Assembly: GCA_947475715.1 (NCBI GenBank)
Contig: CANJNY010000027.1
Span: 1 to 45,363 of the forward strand
DNA: 45,363 nucleotides
Direction of reading: 5' to 3'
Source of the DNA: Prolixibacteraceae bacterium
GTDB taxonomy: Bacteria; Bacteroidota; Bacteroidia; Bacteroidales; Prolixibacteraceae
The translations under genes were made by a program, and so were the position numbers. Position 1 is the first letter of the stretch, and each line of letters opens with the position of its first letter. The notes under the pieces were generated by a model that saw only the letters and a program-made list of their open reading frames with translations, ran no database searches and was not told the origin of the DNA. Positions 36,050 through 44,093 of this stretch are shown piece by piece.

Positions 36050-36688
36050 ATGGAAGTGAATAATACATATCTAAGTTTATTTTATGGTTTTATAGCCTTG
36101 GTTCTGCTTTTAGGGAATCTGTGGTTTAAGCCATCCCTGAAAGGGTGGCCCAATTATATTCTGGTTATCGCTGGTTTTGTAATTGGAGGCTTAATCGTAA
36201 AATCAATTTTGCTTACCGGAGCGGCTCTTGTAGCTGTTATTATTAACATCTACAGGTTTCGCCAGGAAATTGAAAAGAACAGATCAATCGAGGTAATTCT
36301 AATTCCCGACCGCGATGATCACTTCCTGAACTATTTTCTTAATTATTACCGGAAAGATATCACCAGGTATTTTCCAGGGTTTGATTTTGCGATTGAAGAG
36401 GAGTTTCTCGTAGCCCTGCTATTTTCGAACATGGAAACTGTAGGCTTAATTATTGCCGAGATCCGCGATGAGCAGACTCTGAAGATTTGTATCGATTATA
36501 TGGTTCCCAAACACCGAAATTCACAGCTGGCCAAAACATTCTACCAATGCGAACTGCGCTGTATCGATTTCTTAGGTTTTAGCAAGATTTACATTGAACC
36601 TCAAAGTAAGGAACATAATACCTACCTCGAAAAAATAGGATTTAAGATGGTTGACGGGAAGTACTTCTGTCATACTCCGCAGAGTTAA
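36050..36688 (+). CDS. Membrane-anchored GNAT-like acyltransferase domain protein
   Basis: 212 residues from the ATG at 36050; an in-frame TTG at 36035 is less likely. Three N-terminal membrane helices (about 8-26, 34-50, 53-70) are followed by a cytoplasmic domain. Its end has the GNAT pattern: CIDYMVPKHRNSQLAKTFYQ in the acetyl-CoA loop region, then YLEKIGFKMVDGKYFCH, the usual closing strands. The loop lacks the classical Q/RxxGxG/A motif, so acetyl-CoA binding is uncertain. Unknown substrate. Confidence 0.75.
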   Translation: MEVNNTYLSLFYGFIALVLLLGNLWFKPSLKGWPNYILVIAGFVIGGLIVKSILLTGAALVAVIINIYRFRQEIEKNRSIEVILIPDRDDHFLNYFLNYYRKDITRYFPGFDFAIEEEFLVALLFSNMETVGLIIAEIRDEQTLKICIDYMVPKHRNSQLAKTFYQCELRCIDFLGFSKIYIEPQSKEHNTYLEKIGFKMVDGKYFCHTPQS

Positions 36689-36713
36689 ATGAGGTTTTAA
36701 TTTACATAATCGA

Positions 36714-36800
36714 TTCTGAAAATAAATTCTTGGAATGCAAAAATATTCTGTGTAAATTCAAACATTTATTTTTACATAAAATAATGTTTTATTTTCAGAA
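36714..36800. repeat. 13-bp perfect inverted repeat upstream of the IS200-type transposase
   Basis: TTCTGAAAATAAA (36714-36726) and its exact complement (36788-36800) enclose 61 bp and end about 42 bp before the transposase ATG. TTTACATAA also occurs directly repeated at 36701 and 36771. Could be the left-end hairpin region of the element. Confidence 0.6.
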
Positions 36801-36842
36801 GTATTTGAATTTCTTCCAGTCAATTATTTATTCTAAGACCTT

Positions 36843-37298
36843 ATGTCAAAGGAGTTTATTAGTTGCCTTATGCATGTTGTAGTTGGAACATACCGGCAAA
36901 AACTTTTTCTTACTGCAGAGATCCGAAGCCAGCTCCATGTCTACCTTGCTGCAGTTGCAAAATCAAAGGGATCAACCCTGGTTACACTTGGGGGAACGGA
37001 TAATCATATCCATTTTCTGATTGCAATTCCTGCTAAATTATCGGTCGAATCGGCCATAATCCCCCTAAAACAGAGCTCGACAACCTGGCTCCGGCAAAAT
37101 TTTGAACCCCTTCGTTCATTTAGCTGGGCAAACGGATTTGCTGCTTTTTCAATCAGCAGATCACAGCTTGACAGTGCGTTACTCTATATTCAGAATCAGG
37201 AGCAGTTCCACTGGAAGAAAACCTTTGAGGAGGAGTACATCGAGTTCCTCAATTTTCATCACCTCCCCTTCAAAGAGTCATCACTTTTCGATGATTAA
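36843..37298 (+). mobile_element. tnpA: IS200/IS605-type (Y1) transposase, single-gene element
   Basis: 151 residues, the normal size for Y1 HUH transposases. The metal-binding pair is His55/His57 in DNHIHFLI. The catalytic Tyr is probably Tyr115 in ALLYIQNQEQFHWKKTF, with the family end motif EEEYIEFL. It appears intact. No tnpB is present. Such lone enzymes can be REP-associated (RAYT), and REP-like palindromes occur at 26.3 and 26.7 kb. Element ends are not certain; an inverted repeat at 36714-36800 may belong to the left end. Confidence 0.9.
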
Positions 37299-37336
37299 CT
37301 ATCAGTAACCCTATCTTCTTCTTTTGATTGAACTGC

Positions 37337-38392
37337 TTACCTGTTCACGTACTGCTTTTCGTAATATTTTTCGTAAGCGCCCGAAGAGACATTCTCCAGC
37401 CAGTCAGGATTGGCAAGATACCAATCCACTGTTTTTTCAATTCCTTCCTCAAACTGAAGGGAAGGAGCCCAACCCAACTCTTTCTGAATTTTAGTCGAAT
37501 CAATTGCATAACGCAAATCATGGCCGGCCCGGTCTTTTACGTAAGTGATCAGCTTTTCACTGGTCCCTTCTGCACGACCTAGCTTCTTATCCATGGTTTT
37601 GCACAACTGCAGAATCAACGCAATATTGGTCCATTCGTTATGACCACCAATGTTGTAGGTCTGGCCATCTTTCCCTTCATGAAAAACCAGATCGATCGCG
37701 GCAGCATGATCTTCAACATATAACCAGTCACGTATATTTTCCCCTTTTCCATAGATTGGAATAGGCTTATTTTGACTGATATTATGAATTGATAATGGAA
37801 TAAGTTTCTCGGGAAATTGATTTGGCCCGTAGTTATTCGAACAATTGGTAATCACGATGGGTAATTTATAGGTATCATGATAGGCTCTTACCAAATGATC
37901 CGAACTGGCTTTCGATGCTGAATAGGGACTGTGAGGATCATAGGAGGTTGTTTCAAGGAAAAGCCCTGTCTCACCCAAAGATCCGTAAACTTCATCGGTT
38001 GAAATGTGATAAAAACGATGACCTTCACTACTTTTCCATATTTTTCTGGCACCGTTAAGCAGATTTACGGTACCCACGATGTTTGTCATAATAAAGGCCA
38101 TAGGATCGGCTATCGAACGGTCGACATGCGATTCGGCGGCAAGATGTAACACCCCGTCAAACTGGTATTTTTCAAATAGTTCAAGGATAAAGGGGCCATC
38201 ATTGATATCCCCCTTTACAAATTCGTAATTTGGGAGGGTATCTATATCCTTTAGGTTTTCAAGATTTCCTGCATAGGTCAGTACATCTAGATTAACAATA
38301 TGATAGTCAGGATATTTGTTAACAAATAGTCGTACAACATGTGATCCGATAAACCCGGCACCACCGGTTATTAGAATTGTTTTCATATTCAA
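37337..38392 (-). CDS. rfbB: dTDP-glucose 4,6-dehydratase
   Basis: 351 residues, an extended short-chain dehydrogenase with GGAGFIGSH (10-18), the dehydratase signature ISTDEVYGSLGE containing Thr132/Asp133/Glu134, and catalytic Tyr157/Lys161 in PYSASK. It converts dTDP-glucose to dTDP-4-keto-6-deoxyglucose on the way to rhamnose and other deoxysugars. A second in-frame ATG lies two codons in. It follows galE by 37 bp on the same strand. Other rml genes are absent from the window. Confidence 0.95.
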   Translation of the reverse strand: MNMKTILITGGAGFIGSHVVRLFVNKYPDYHIVNLDVLTYAGNLENLKDIDTLPNYEFVKGDINDGPFILELFEKYQFDGVLHLAAESHVDRSIADPMAFIMTNIVGTVNLLNGARKIWKSSEGHRFYHISTDEVYGSLGETGLFLETTSYDPHSPYSASKASSDHLVRAYHDTYKLPIVITNCSNNYGPNQFPEKLIPLSIHNISQNKPIPIYGKGENIRDWLYVEDHAAAIDLVFHEGKDGQTYNIGGHNEWTNIALILQLCKTMDKKLGRAEGTSEKLITYVKDRAGHDLRYAIDSTKIQKELGWAPSLQFEEGIEKTVDWYLANPDWLENVSSGAYEKYYEKQYVNR

Positions 38393-38429
38393 TATTTAAT
38401 GTCAGATTATTAAGGTGAAATTGGTCTCT

Positions 38430-39470
38430 TTATGGGTTTATTCCCCTGATTCTCTTTTCCCAATTCCAGGCAGAGAGCAGGGTATCATATAATGAAGTTT
38501 CAGCCTTCCATCCAAGTACACTATTTGCGATTGTGGTATCGGCATAAATTTTTTCAATATCCCCCGGTCGGCGGGCAACAATTTTATAATTCACCTTTAC
38601 ACCCGTCGATTCTTCAAAGGTTTTAACAACTTCCAGTACCGAGGCTCCGGTTCCGGTTCCGATATTAAAGAATTCAAAACGATCGGAATTCGTATTGTTG
38701 ATCAGTCGGTTAATGGAAACTACATGAGCCTTTGCCAGATCTACAACATTAATATAATCGCGTATGCAGCTTCCGTCGGGAGTTTCATAGTCATCCCCAA
38801 AAACGCTCAGCTGCTGGCGAATCCCTGCGGCAGTCTGAGTAATAAATGGAACAAGATTATTGGGAACACCACGCGGAAGTTCACCAATCAAGGCGGAGGG
38901 GTGTGCTCCGATCGGGTTGAAATATCTCAACGCAATTATATTGAATTCCGGGGTCACTTTGACAACATCGCGAAGAACCTCTTCGCTTATCGCCTTTGTG
39001 TTACCGTAAGGTGATTCGGCATCCTTTTTCGGAGTGTTTTCAGTAACAGGTAATTGATCAGGTTGTCCATAAACTGTGCATGATGACGAAAATACAAGAT
39101 TTGGAACTTGGTATTTTGACATGCAATCCAAAATATTCATTAAAGATACCAGGTTATTGCGATAGTACAAAAGTGGTTTTTCTACCGATTCACCAACTGC
39201 CTTAAATGCTGCGAAATGGATAATCGCCTCAATACTAGTATGTTTATTAAAAAAGGTCTCAAGCTTTTCTAAATCAACCAGGTTAAACTCCTCGAAGGCA
39301 GGCCTGATTCCACTGATTTTTTCGATTTGATCGACAACTTCAGCCGATGAGTTGGAGAGATCGTCAATAATTACTACATCGAATCCTTCCGCTTGAAGTT
39401 CCACAACGGTATGCGAACCAATATACCCTGTGCCACCTGTAACCAATATTTGTCGTCCCATATTATCCAT
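38430..39470 (-). CDS. galE: UDP-glucose 4-epimerase
   Basis: 346 residues with the NAD motif GGTGYIGSH (12-20), FSSSCTVYG, catalytic Tyr155/Lys159 in SPYGNTK, and the late family motifs NIGTGTGASVLEV and RRPGDIEKIYAD. It interconverts UDP-glucose and UDP-galactose. Two starts are possible, ATG at 39470 or 39461. TAATTTTG on the minus strand (39491-39484) places the transcript start within about 7 bp of the first, slightly favouring the second. Likely co-transcribed with rfbB. Confidence 0.95.
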   Translation of the reverse strand: MDNMGRQILVTGGTGYIGSHTVVELQAEGFDVVIIDDLSNSSAEVVDQIEKISGIRPAFEEFNLVDLEKLETFFNKHTSIEAIIHFAAFKAVGESVEKPLLYYRNNLVSLMNILDCMSKYQVPNLVFSSSCTVYGQPDQLPVTENTPKKDAESPYGNTKAISEEVLRDVVKVTPEFNIIALRYFNPIGAHPSALIGELPRGVPNNLVPFITQTAAGIRQQLSVFGDDYETPDGSCIRDYINVVDLAKAHVVSINRLINNTNSDRFEFFNIGTGTGASVLEVVKTFEESTGVKVNYKIVARRPGDIEKIYADTTIANSVLGWKAETSLYDTLLSAWNWEKRIRGINP

Positions 39471-39483
39471 GTTTATGAGATTT

Positions 39484-39511
39484 CAAAATTACAATTATTT
39501 TCTTATTTTTG
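39484..39511. promoter_or_regulatory. Back-to-back -7 boxes for galE (-) and the HU/SPOR gene (+)
   Basis: TAATTTTG reads on the minus strand from 39491 to 39484. TATTTTTG reads on the plus strand at 39504-39511. Both match TAnnTTTG and only 12 bp separate them, so the two promoters should overlap. No TTG at -33 for either. Confidence 0.5.
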
Positions 39512-39531
39512 ATTCGACGAAAAATCAGGTT

Positions 39532-40512
39532 ATGGATATTACTTTTTATTTAATAGAATTATTGCGGTTGCATGATTGTGTGATAGTTCCGGATCTTGGA
39601 GGGTTCGTTACCAATTATCGCCCGGCTGAGATGGATCTTGCCAGCAATAGTTTTAACCCTCCGGTTAAAGAGATTATCTTTACCGGTAAGTTGAGCAAGA
39701 ACGACGGTTTGCTGGTAAACTACATTTCTGAAATTGAAGGTGTGGGATACATGGAAGCCCGGCAGATCATTGCTGAATTTGTTGACGAAATATGGTCAAA
39801 ACTTGAAAATGGGGATAAAATAGTATTTCATAATATAGGTTCGCTTCATTATGATCGGAATGAAAAATTAATTTTCGAGCCTGAAGTACATGAGAATCTG
39901 CTGCTTGAAGCCTATGGAATGGAGGGTTTTCAATTTCCGCAACTTGAATGGAAGGAGATTGTCCCTTCTAAAAGGACCTTTAAGGATAAAGAGACAGCCC
40001 GCAGCATGTCGCGCTCTGTTAAGGTAAAGAGATTAGCCTTCGGAATTCCAATTTTACTGGCATTGGTTCTGATCCCGGTTTCTAAATATTCGTGGAATAG
40101 TCTTCCTATGGTTCAAACCTCAAGTACCGCATCACTGCCAATTAATGAGTCATTAGTTTCTGATTCGAATATTAAAATTGGGTCTGACCACGATAATAAA
40201 CCGGTGGCGATCGCGGAAGAGGTAAAAAAACCGGTAACAATAATTGCTTCTCAAACTAAGACTGAACCTGATATTATTAGGCAAGATACCAGATATCGTG
40301 TGATCGGAGGGTGTTTTAAACTTCGTGAGAATGCCGATAAATTTCTTTCCCGGCTGCAGTCGGATGGCTATAAACCGGAACTTAAAGTAATGCCGAATGA
40401 AACTTTTTTAGTTATTGTTCAGTCCTACTCGGATAAAAACGAAGCTATTACTGTCCTTAGGACTTTGCGCCAGAGTGATCCTAAGGCAGGATATTGGATG
40501 TCGGCCAATTAA
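39532..40512 (+). CDS. HU-like (CCDC81-type) / SPOR domain membrane protein
   Basis: 327 residues from the ATG at 39532, the first start with a plausible leader after the -7 box at 39504. Residues 1 to about 120 carry the N-terminal HU-like module often seen in Bacteroidota (LLRLHDCVIVPDLGGFVTNY, then NDGLLVNYISEIEG, and FHNIGSL). One membrane helix lies at about 168-187. A linker of about 65 residues and a C-terminal SPOR domain (about 255-325, YRVIGGCFKLRENADKFLSR) follow. SPOR domains bind denuded peptidoglycan glycans at division sites, so this may link a DNA-binding-like domain in the cytoplasm to the septal wall (inference from topology). Confidence 0.88.
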   Translation: MDITFYLIELLRLHDCVIVPDLGGFVTNYRPAEMDLASNSFNPPVKEIIFTGKLSKNDGLLVNYISEIEGVGYMEARQIIAEFVDEIWSKLENGDKIVFHNIGSLHYDRNEKLIFEPEVHENLLLEAYGMEGFQFPQLEWKEIVPSKRTFKDKETARSMSRSVKVKRLAFGIPILLALVLIPVSKYSWNSLPMVQTSSTASLPINESLVSDSNIKIGSDHDNKPVAIAEEVKKPVTIIASQTKTEPDIIRQDTRYRVIGGCFKLRENADKFLSRLQSDGYKPELKVMPNETFLVIVQSYSDKNEAITVLRTLRQSDPKAGYWMSAN

Positions 40513-40640
40513 AAAAAATAGAGAACAGGTTTCTAATCTGCAATTTTCATAATCTGATTGTGTTCATATACCAATTGGGACTCACACGGGATATCTAATA
40601 AGCAAAGCAAAAACAGGAAGTGGAATATCCGAGTTAAAAG

Positions 40641-40693
40641 TCTCCATTTCTCTGTTTCTCCCCCTCTCATCTTCACCTCTTCTCCACCCCTCT
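40641..40693. repeat. Polypyrimidine tract between the HU/SPOR and ribE genes
   Basis: 53 bp with only five purines on the plus strand, in a 184-bp gap between convergent genes. Low-complexity sequence, no known role. Confidence 0.5.
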
Positions 40694-40696
40694 AAT

Positions 40697-41299
40697 CTAT
40701 TTATAGCTTGCCAGCCTGCTGAGGTACTTTCCGATAATGTCAAACTCAAGGTTAACTACGGTGCCCACTTTAAAGGTATGAAAATTAGTATTCTCATAAG
40801 TATAGGGGATTATCGCCACCTGAAATGAATCGTTTTTTGAATTTACCACAGTCAGGCTAACACCGTTTACAGTAGCTGACCCTTTTTCAACGGTCATATA
40901 ACCCTGACGGGCTTTCTCAATATCGAAGTCATAGCTAAAGGTAAAATACCAGCTCCCATCAGATTCCTCGATTTTAGAACAGATGGCCGTTTGGTCAACA
41001 TGTCCCTGGACAATATGACCGTCAAGCCGGCCGTTAATCATCATACTCCGTTCGAGATTCACCTTGTCACCTACATTAAGCAGTCCAAGATTAGATTTTA
41101 GCAACGTCTCCATGATAGCAGTCACGGTGTATGAAGAGTGGCTCTTCTTAACCACGGTGAGGCAAACACCATTGTGCGAGAGGCTTTGATCGATTTTTAA
41201 CTCATCTACAAAGCCACAGTTTAAGGTTAAATGAACATTCTCACGCTCTTTTTCAATAGCCACTACGGTACCCATTCCTTCAACAATTCCTGAAAACAT
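40697..41299 (-). CDS. ribE: Riboflavin synthase, alpha subunit
   Basis: 200 residues in two homologous lumazine-binding halves: MFSGIVEGMG and HNGVCLTV in the first, GHIVQGHVD and VNGVSLTV in the second. It dismutates two 6,7-dimethyl-8-ribityllumazine molecules to riboflavin. Size and motifs are complete. No FMN riboswitch was recognised in the 74-bp leader, and no other rib gene is nearby. Confidence 0.96.
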   Translation of the reverse strand: MFSGIVEGMGTVVAIEKERENVHLTLNCGFVDELKIDQSLSHNGVCLTVVKKSHSSYTVTAIMETLLKSNLGLLNVGDKVNLERSMMINGRLDGHIVQGHVDQTAICSKIEESDGSWYFTFSYDFDIEKARQGYMTVEKGSATVNGVSLTVVNSKNDSFQVAIIPYTYENTNFHTFKVGTVVNLEFDIIGKYLSRLASYK

Positions 41300-41394
41300 G
41301 ATGTAATAGTTTTAATTCGCCACGAAGTTAACTCTTTTCTAAAGGCAATAAAGAGTAAACGGTTTTTATTATCTTGCACCCAAAATTTATTCCT

Positions 41395-41799
41395 ATGGCA
41401 ACTTCAAATACAATTTATCTGGGCGAACTGCGGACAGAAAATATTCATATTTATTCAGGTCAAAAACTGATTACGGATGCTCCGGTTGATAATCAGGGGA
41501 AGGCAGAGGCATTTTCTCCTACAGATTTAGTGGCTACTGCGCTTGCTGATTGCATGATGACCATTATGGGTATTAAGGCTCGCGATAAGGGGCTCGATTT
41601 AATAGGAACAACCATTGAAACAACTAAAATCATGGCCTCTGATCCCCGAAGAATTGGGGAGATTATCGTAGAGATTACCTTTCCAAAGAATGATTTCTCA
41701 GACAAGGATAAGGCGATTTTGACGGCTATAACAAAATCATGCCCGGTAGCTTTAAGCCTCCATCCGGATCTTAAGCAGACGATCAGGTTAAACTGGTGA
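41395..41799 (+). CDS. OsmC/Ohr family protein
   Basis: 134 residues from the ATG at 41395; an in-frame TTG at 41374 would overlap a promoter-like TATCTTGC. The two redox cysteines of the family are present: Cys53 (ALADCMMT) and Cys116 (KSCPVALSL). Members reduce organic hydroperoxides. The short type without long N-terminal strands fits general OsmC-like proteins rather than Ohr proper. Cytoplasmic. Confidence 0.92.
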   Translation: MATSNTIYLGELRTENIHIYSGQKLITDAPVDNQGKAEAFSPTDLVATALADCMMTIMGIKARDKGLDLIGTTIETTKIMASDPRRIGEIIVEITFPKNDFSDKDKAILTAITKSCPVALSLHPDLKQTIRLNW

Positions 41800-42096
41800 T
41801 TTTAGGTTCGGGGAGGGTGCGACTTCATAACGTGTTAAGTAATTATGTCAGTGCTTTGTTGATGTGTGGCGCCTGTCCGTTCTATTGGGGTGCAGCACCT
41901 TTCCGTGGCTTCGATCGCGCACGGTCTATGCCGGAGATTTGTCTACCCGAGGTTGTGTAATGCCATTGATGTTTAATGATATGTCGGATTGGTGCCGGGC
42001 ATTGCTTAACCCGGTTTATTCATACGCCAATACGCGGAAATCCCTTCAGGATTGTTGAAAATGTGATCTTGTACCCTATCCGTCTCTTCCTCCAAA
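41800..42096. other. 297-bp GC-richer spacer, possible decayed repeat
   Basis: It looks unlike the AT-rich spacers elsewhere. It contains one small hairpin (CCGGG/CCCGG, 41995-42014). A 64-residue frame (41864-42058) has no recognisable protein character. It may be the remnant of a dispersed Bacteroidota repeat, but I cannot confirm this. Confidence 0.4.
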
Positions 42097-42591
42097 TTAC
42101 CTGAACATATCAGGGATAAACATAAAGGCCATTTCCCCTCCCTGTTCCCTTAATTGACCCCAGCTATTAACGTCAAAATCGATTCCGACAGTGGCGCAAG
42201 TGGGAACATCGCGGTTAAAATCCCGGATCAAATGGTGCATATAATAATATACTGTAGGGTTATGCCCGAAAACTATCACGGTTTCTTTCTCCTCTTCGAG
42301 CTCCTGAAGCGTTGAAAGAAAATTCTCTGCGGTGGTTCCACTGTACAGTTTTTTCTTAAAAAGGATCGAAGTGAATGGATAATCGAGCGTTTCGGCAAAT
42401 ATTTTGGCAGTTTGAGTGGTACGTACAGCAGGACTGGCGATGATCAGATCAGGATGAATTTTCAACTTCTGAAGTTCACGGCTGATCGTTAAGGCATCCT
42501 CCTCACCCCTTTCGGTTAACGTGCGGTCGTAATCCTGATCGTAACCATGGGATATGCTTTTGGCATGACGCACAAGAATTACTTTTTTCAT
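42097..42591 (-). CDS. sixA: SixA-type phosphohistidine phosphatase
   Basis: 164 residues of the histidine phosphatase superfamily. The RHG motif is VRHAKS with nucleophile His9, followed by DRTLTERGEEDA, ASPAVRTTQTA and the second His in VFGHNP. It lacks the inserted lid of phosphoglycerate mutases, as SixA does. It probably removes phosphate from histidine phosphotransfer proteins; the partner is unknown. Confidence 0.9.
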   Translation of the reverse strand: MKKVILVRHAKSISHGYDQDYDRTLTERGEEDALTISRELQKLKIHPDLIIASPAVRTTQTAKIFAETLDYPFTSILFKKKLYSGTTAENFLSTLQELEEEKETVIVFGHNPTVYYYMHHLIRDFNRDVPTCATVGIDFDVNSWGQLREQGGEMAFMFIPDMFR

Positions 42592-42741
42592 CTGAGTGAT
42601 GTTTTATTTGACCAATAAAGTTACTAATAAATAACGTGAGTTTATTGATTTCAGTCGTTTTGCGTGATCTTTGAATCTTATCGTGATTCTCTTTATAAAC
42701 TAACCCCCAACCAAGTAGTATTGATTGAGGGTTGATTTAAT

Positions 42742-42763
42742 AAAATTCTCCCTTGCAGGAGAA
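42742..42763 (-). terminator. Terminator of the glucokinase gene
   Basis: On the minus strand, just after the glucokinase stop, TTCTCC-TGCAAG-GGAGAA forms a 6-bp stem followed by TTTTA. Short stem, but placed correctly. Confidence 0.5.
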
Positions 42764-42769
42764 AATTAT

Positions 42770-43792
42770 TTAGTTTTTTTCGATCTCTTTCCAGACCAGT
42801 GCGCTTGCACCTACAATTGCAGCTGAACCCTCTTTAAGTTTTGAAGGGAGGATCTTCACCTTATTGCGGAAAGTTGGAAGAACATATTTCTCAAGGCTCT
42901 CCTTTGTTGGTTTGAATATATAGTCTCCCGCAGCAGCAGCACCGCCAAACAGAAAAATAGCTTCCGGGCTGAGGTAGTGAACGGTATCAGCTAGTGACCG
43001 ACCGAGTAATTCTCCTGCATTTTGAAATACCGCTTTGGCGATAGGGTCGCCATTTTCAGCAGCATCGTAAACAATCTTAGCGTTCATATCAGCATATGGG
43101 ACTTTAGCCAGTTCGCTTTCAGTTGCATTATTTTGGGCAAGAAGCTCATATACTGTTCTTTTTATCCCCGTGGCAGAGCAATAAGCTTCAAGGTGACCGT
43201 AGCCGCCACAACCACAGAGTCTTCCGTCTGGAACAAGGGTTGTATGTCCAACCTCGCCGGCAAAACCGTCTGCCCCATAAACAAGGTCCCCATTGACGAT
43301 GATTCCGCTTCCAAGACCGGTACCCAGGGTGATCATCACAAAATTTTTCATCCCTTTGCCACCGCCATAGATCATCTCTCCAAGAGCCGCTGCATTAGCG
43401 TCATTGGTAAGTTTTACATGTTTGATCTCCGGAAAATTCTTCTGAATCAAATCTGTAAAATGGACAACACCGACAAAAGGAAGGTTGGCTGCATTTTCGA
43501 TTGTTCCGCTATAGTAATTACCATTCGGAGCACCAATGCCAATTCCTGCGACCTCAATTTCAGGATTTATCTGCTTAACAGTTTCAATGGCAGTTTTTAT
43601 CTCAGATGTAAGACTAGTGATATATTTTTCGATTAGCTCATCCGAAACAGCCAAAGTCATGTTGGGATTTTCCCTTTTCTGCGGCGTTGGCAGCTGAGGT
43701 TTCTTTTCGTATAACACGTTCCCTTCGTAATCAACTACTCCAATCGCTGTATTTGTGCCACCGATATCAATTCCAATTGCAACTTGTCTCAT
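42770..43792 (-). CDS. glk: ROK-family glucokinase
   Basis: 340 residues. An N-terminal ATP-binding motif GIDIGGTNTAIGVVD is followed by LTNDANAAALGE with the catalytic Asp. The ROK zinc site follows: GEVGHTTL and the Cys cluster in RLCGCGGYGHLEAYCSATGI. It phosphorylates glucose, possibly also other hexoses. It fits with the cytoplasmic pullulanase in glucan breakdown. ROK repressors have an extra DNA-binding domain, absent here. A good -7 box lies at 43824-43831. Confidence 0.94.
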   Translation of the reverse strand: MRQVAIGIDIGGTNTAIGVVDYEGNVLYEKKPQLPTPQKRENPNMTLAVSDELIEKYITSLTSEIKTAIETVKQINPEIEVAGIGIGAPNGNYYSGTIENAANLPFVGVVHFTDLIQKNFPEIKHVKLTNDANAAALGEMIYGGGKGMKNFVMITLGTGLGSGIIVNGDLVYGADGFAGEVGHTTLVPDGRLCGCGGYGHLEAYCSATGIKRTVYELLAQNNATESELAKVPYADMNAKIVYDAAENGDPIAKAVFQNAGELLGRSLADTVHYLSPEAIFLFGGAAAAGDYIFKPTKESLEKYVLPTFRNKVKILPSKLKEGSAAIVGASALVWKEIEKN

Positions 43793-43823
43793 TTTTTAAT
43801 ATTTGATTTTATTTTTGGATGAG

Positions 43824-43831
43824 CAAATATA
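43824..43831 (-). promoter_or_regulatory. -7 box (TATATTTG) of glk
   Basis: On the minus strand TATATTTG matches TAnnTTTG exactly, 31 bp before the glucokinase ATG. No -33 TTG seen. Confidence 0.55.
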
Positions 43832-44093
43832 GAAATTATTGTTACGAAAATTTTTAAATCGGACATTTCTGCATCAGTTTTATATCAGAAAACAAATCTT
43901 TTGTATCTTGCCTCAATTTTGCAGGGGAAAAAAATACAATTTGTCGTTGTTTGTGATGGTTTTGAGCAGAGAACAAGGTAATCTAAAAAAGTATTTAGGT
44001 GCCATTTTAACATGTAAACAGATTATCGAAACAAACCAGATATACCGTTTTTACGTTGTTTGACCAGAATTTACAATAATTTACATTATTATC
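43832..44093. other. Divergent spacer between glk and the aldo/keto reductase
   Basis: With the glk leader this makes 301 bp without a gene. A 74-residue frame (43839-44063) has no family resemblance and I leave it out. A small inverted repeat (AATAAT/ATTATT, 44075-44090) sits just before the reductase start. Confidence 0.45.

Noticed and set aside
41864-42058. 64-codon frame as a small gene
   Set aside because: No start signal, no recognisable motif and Cys/Trp/Arg-rich composition unlike neighbouring proteins.
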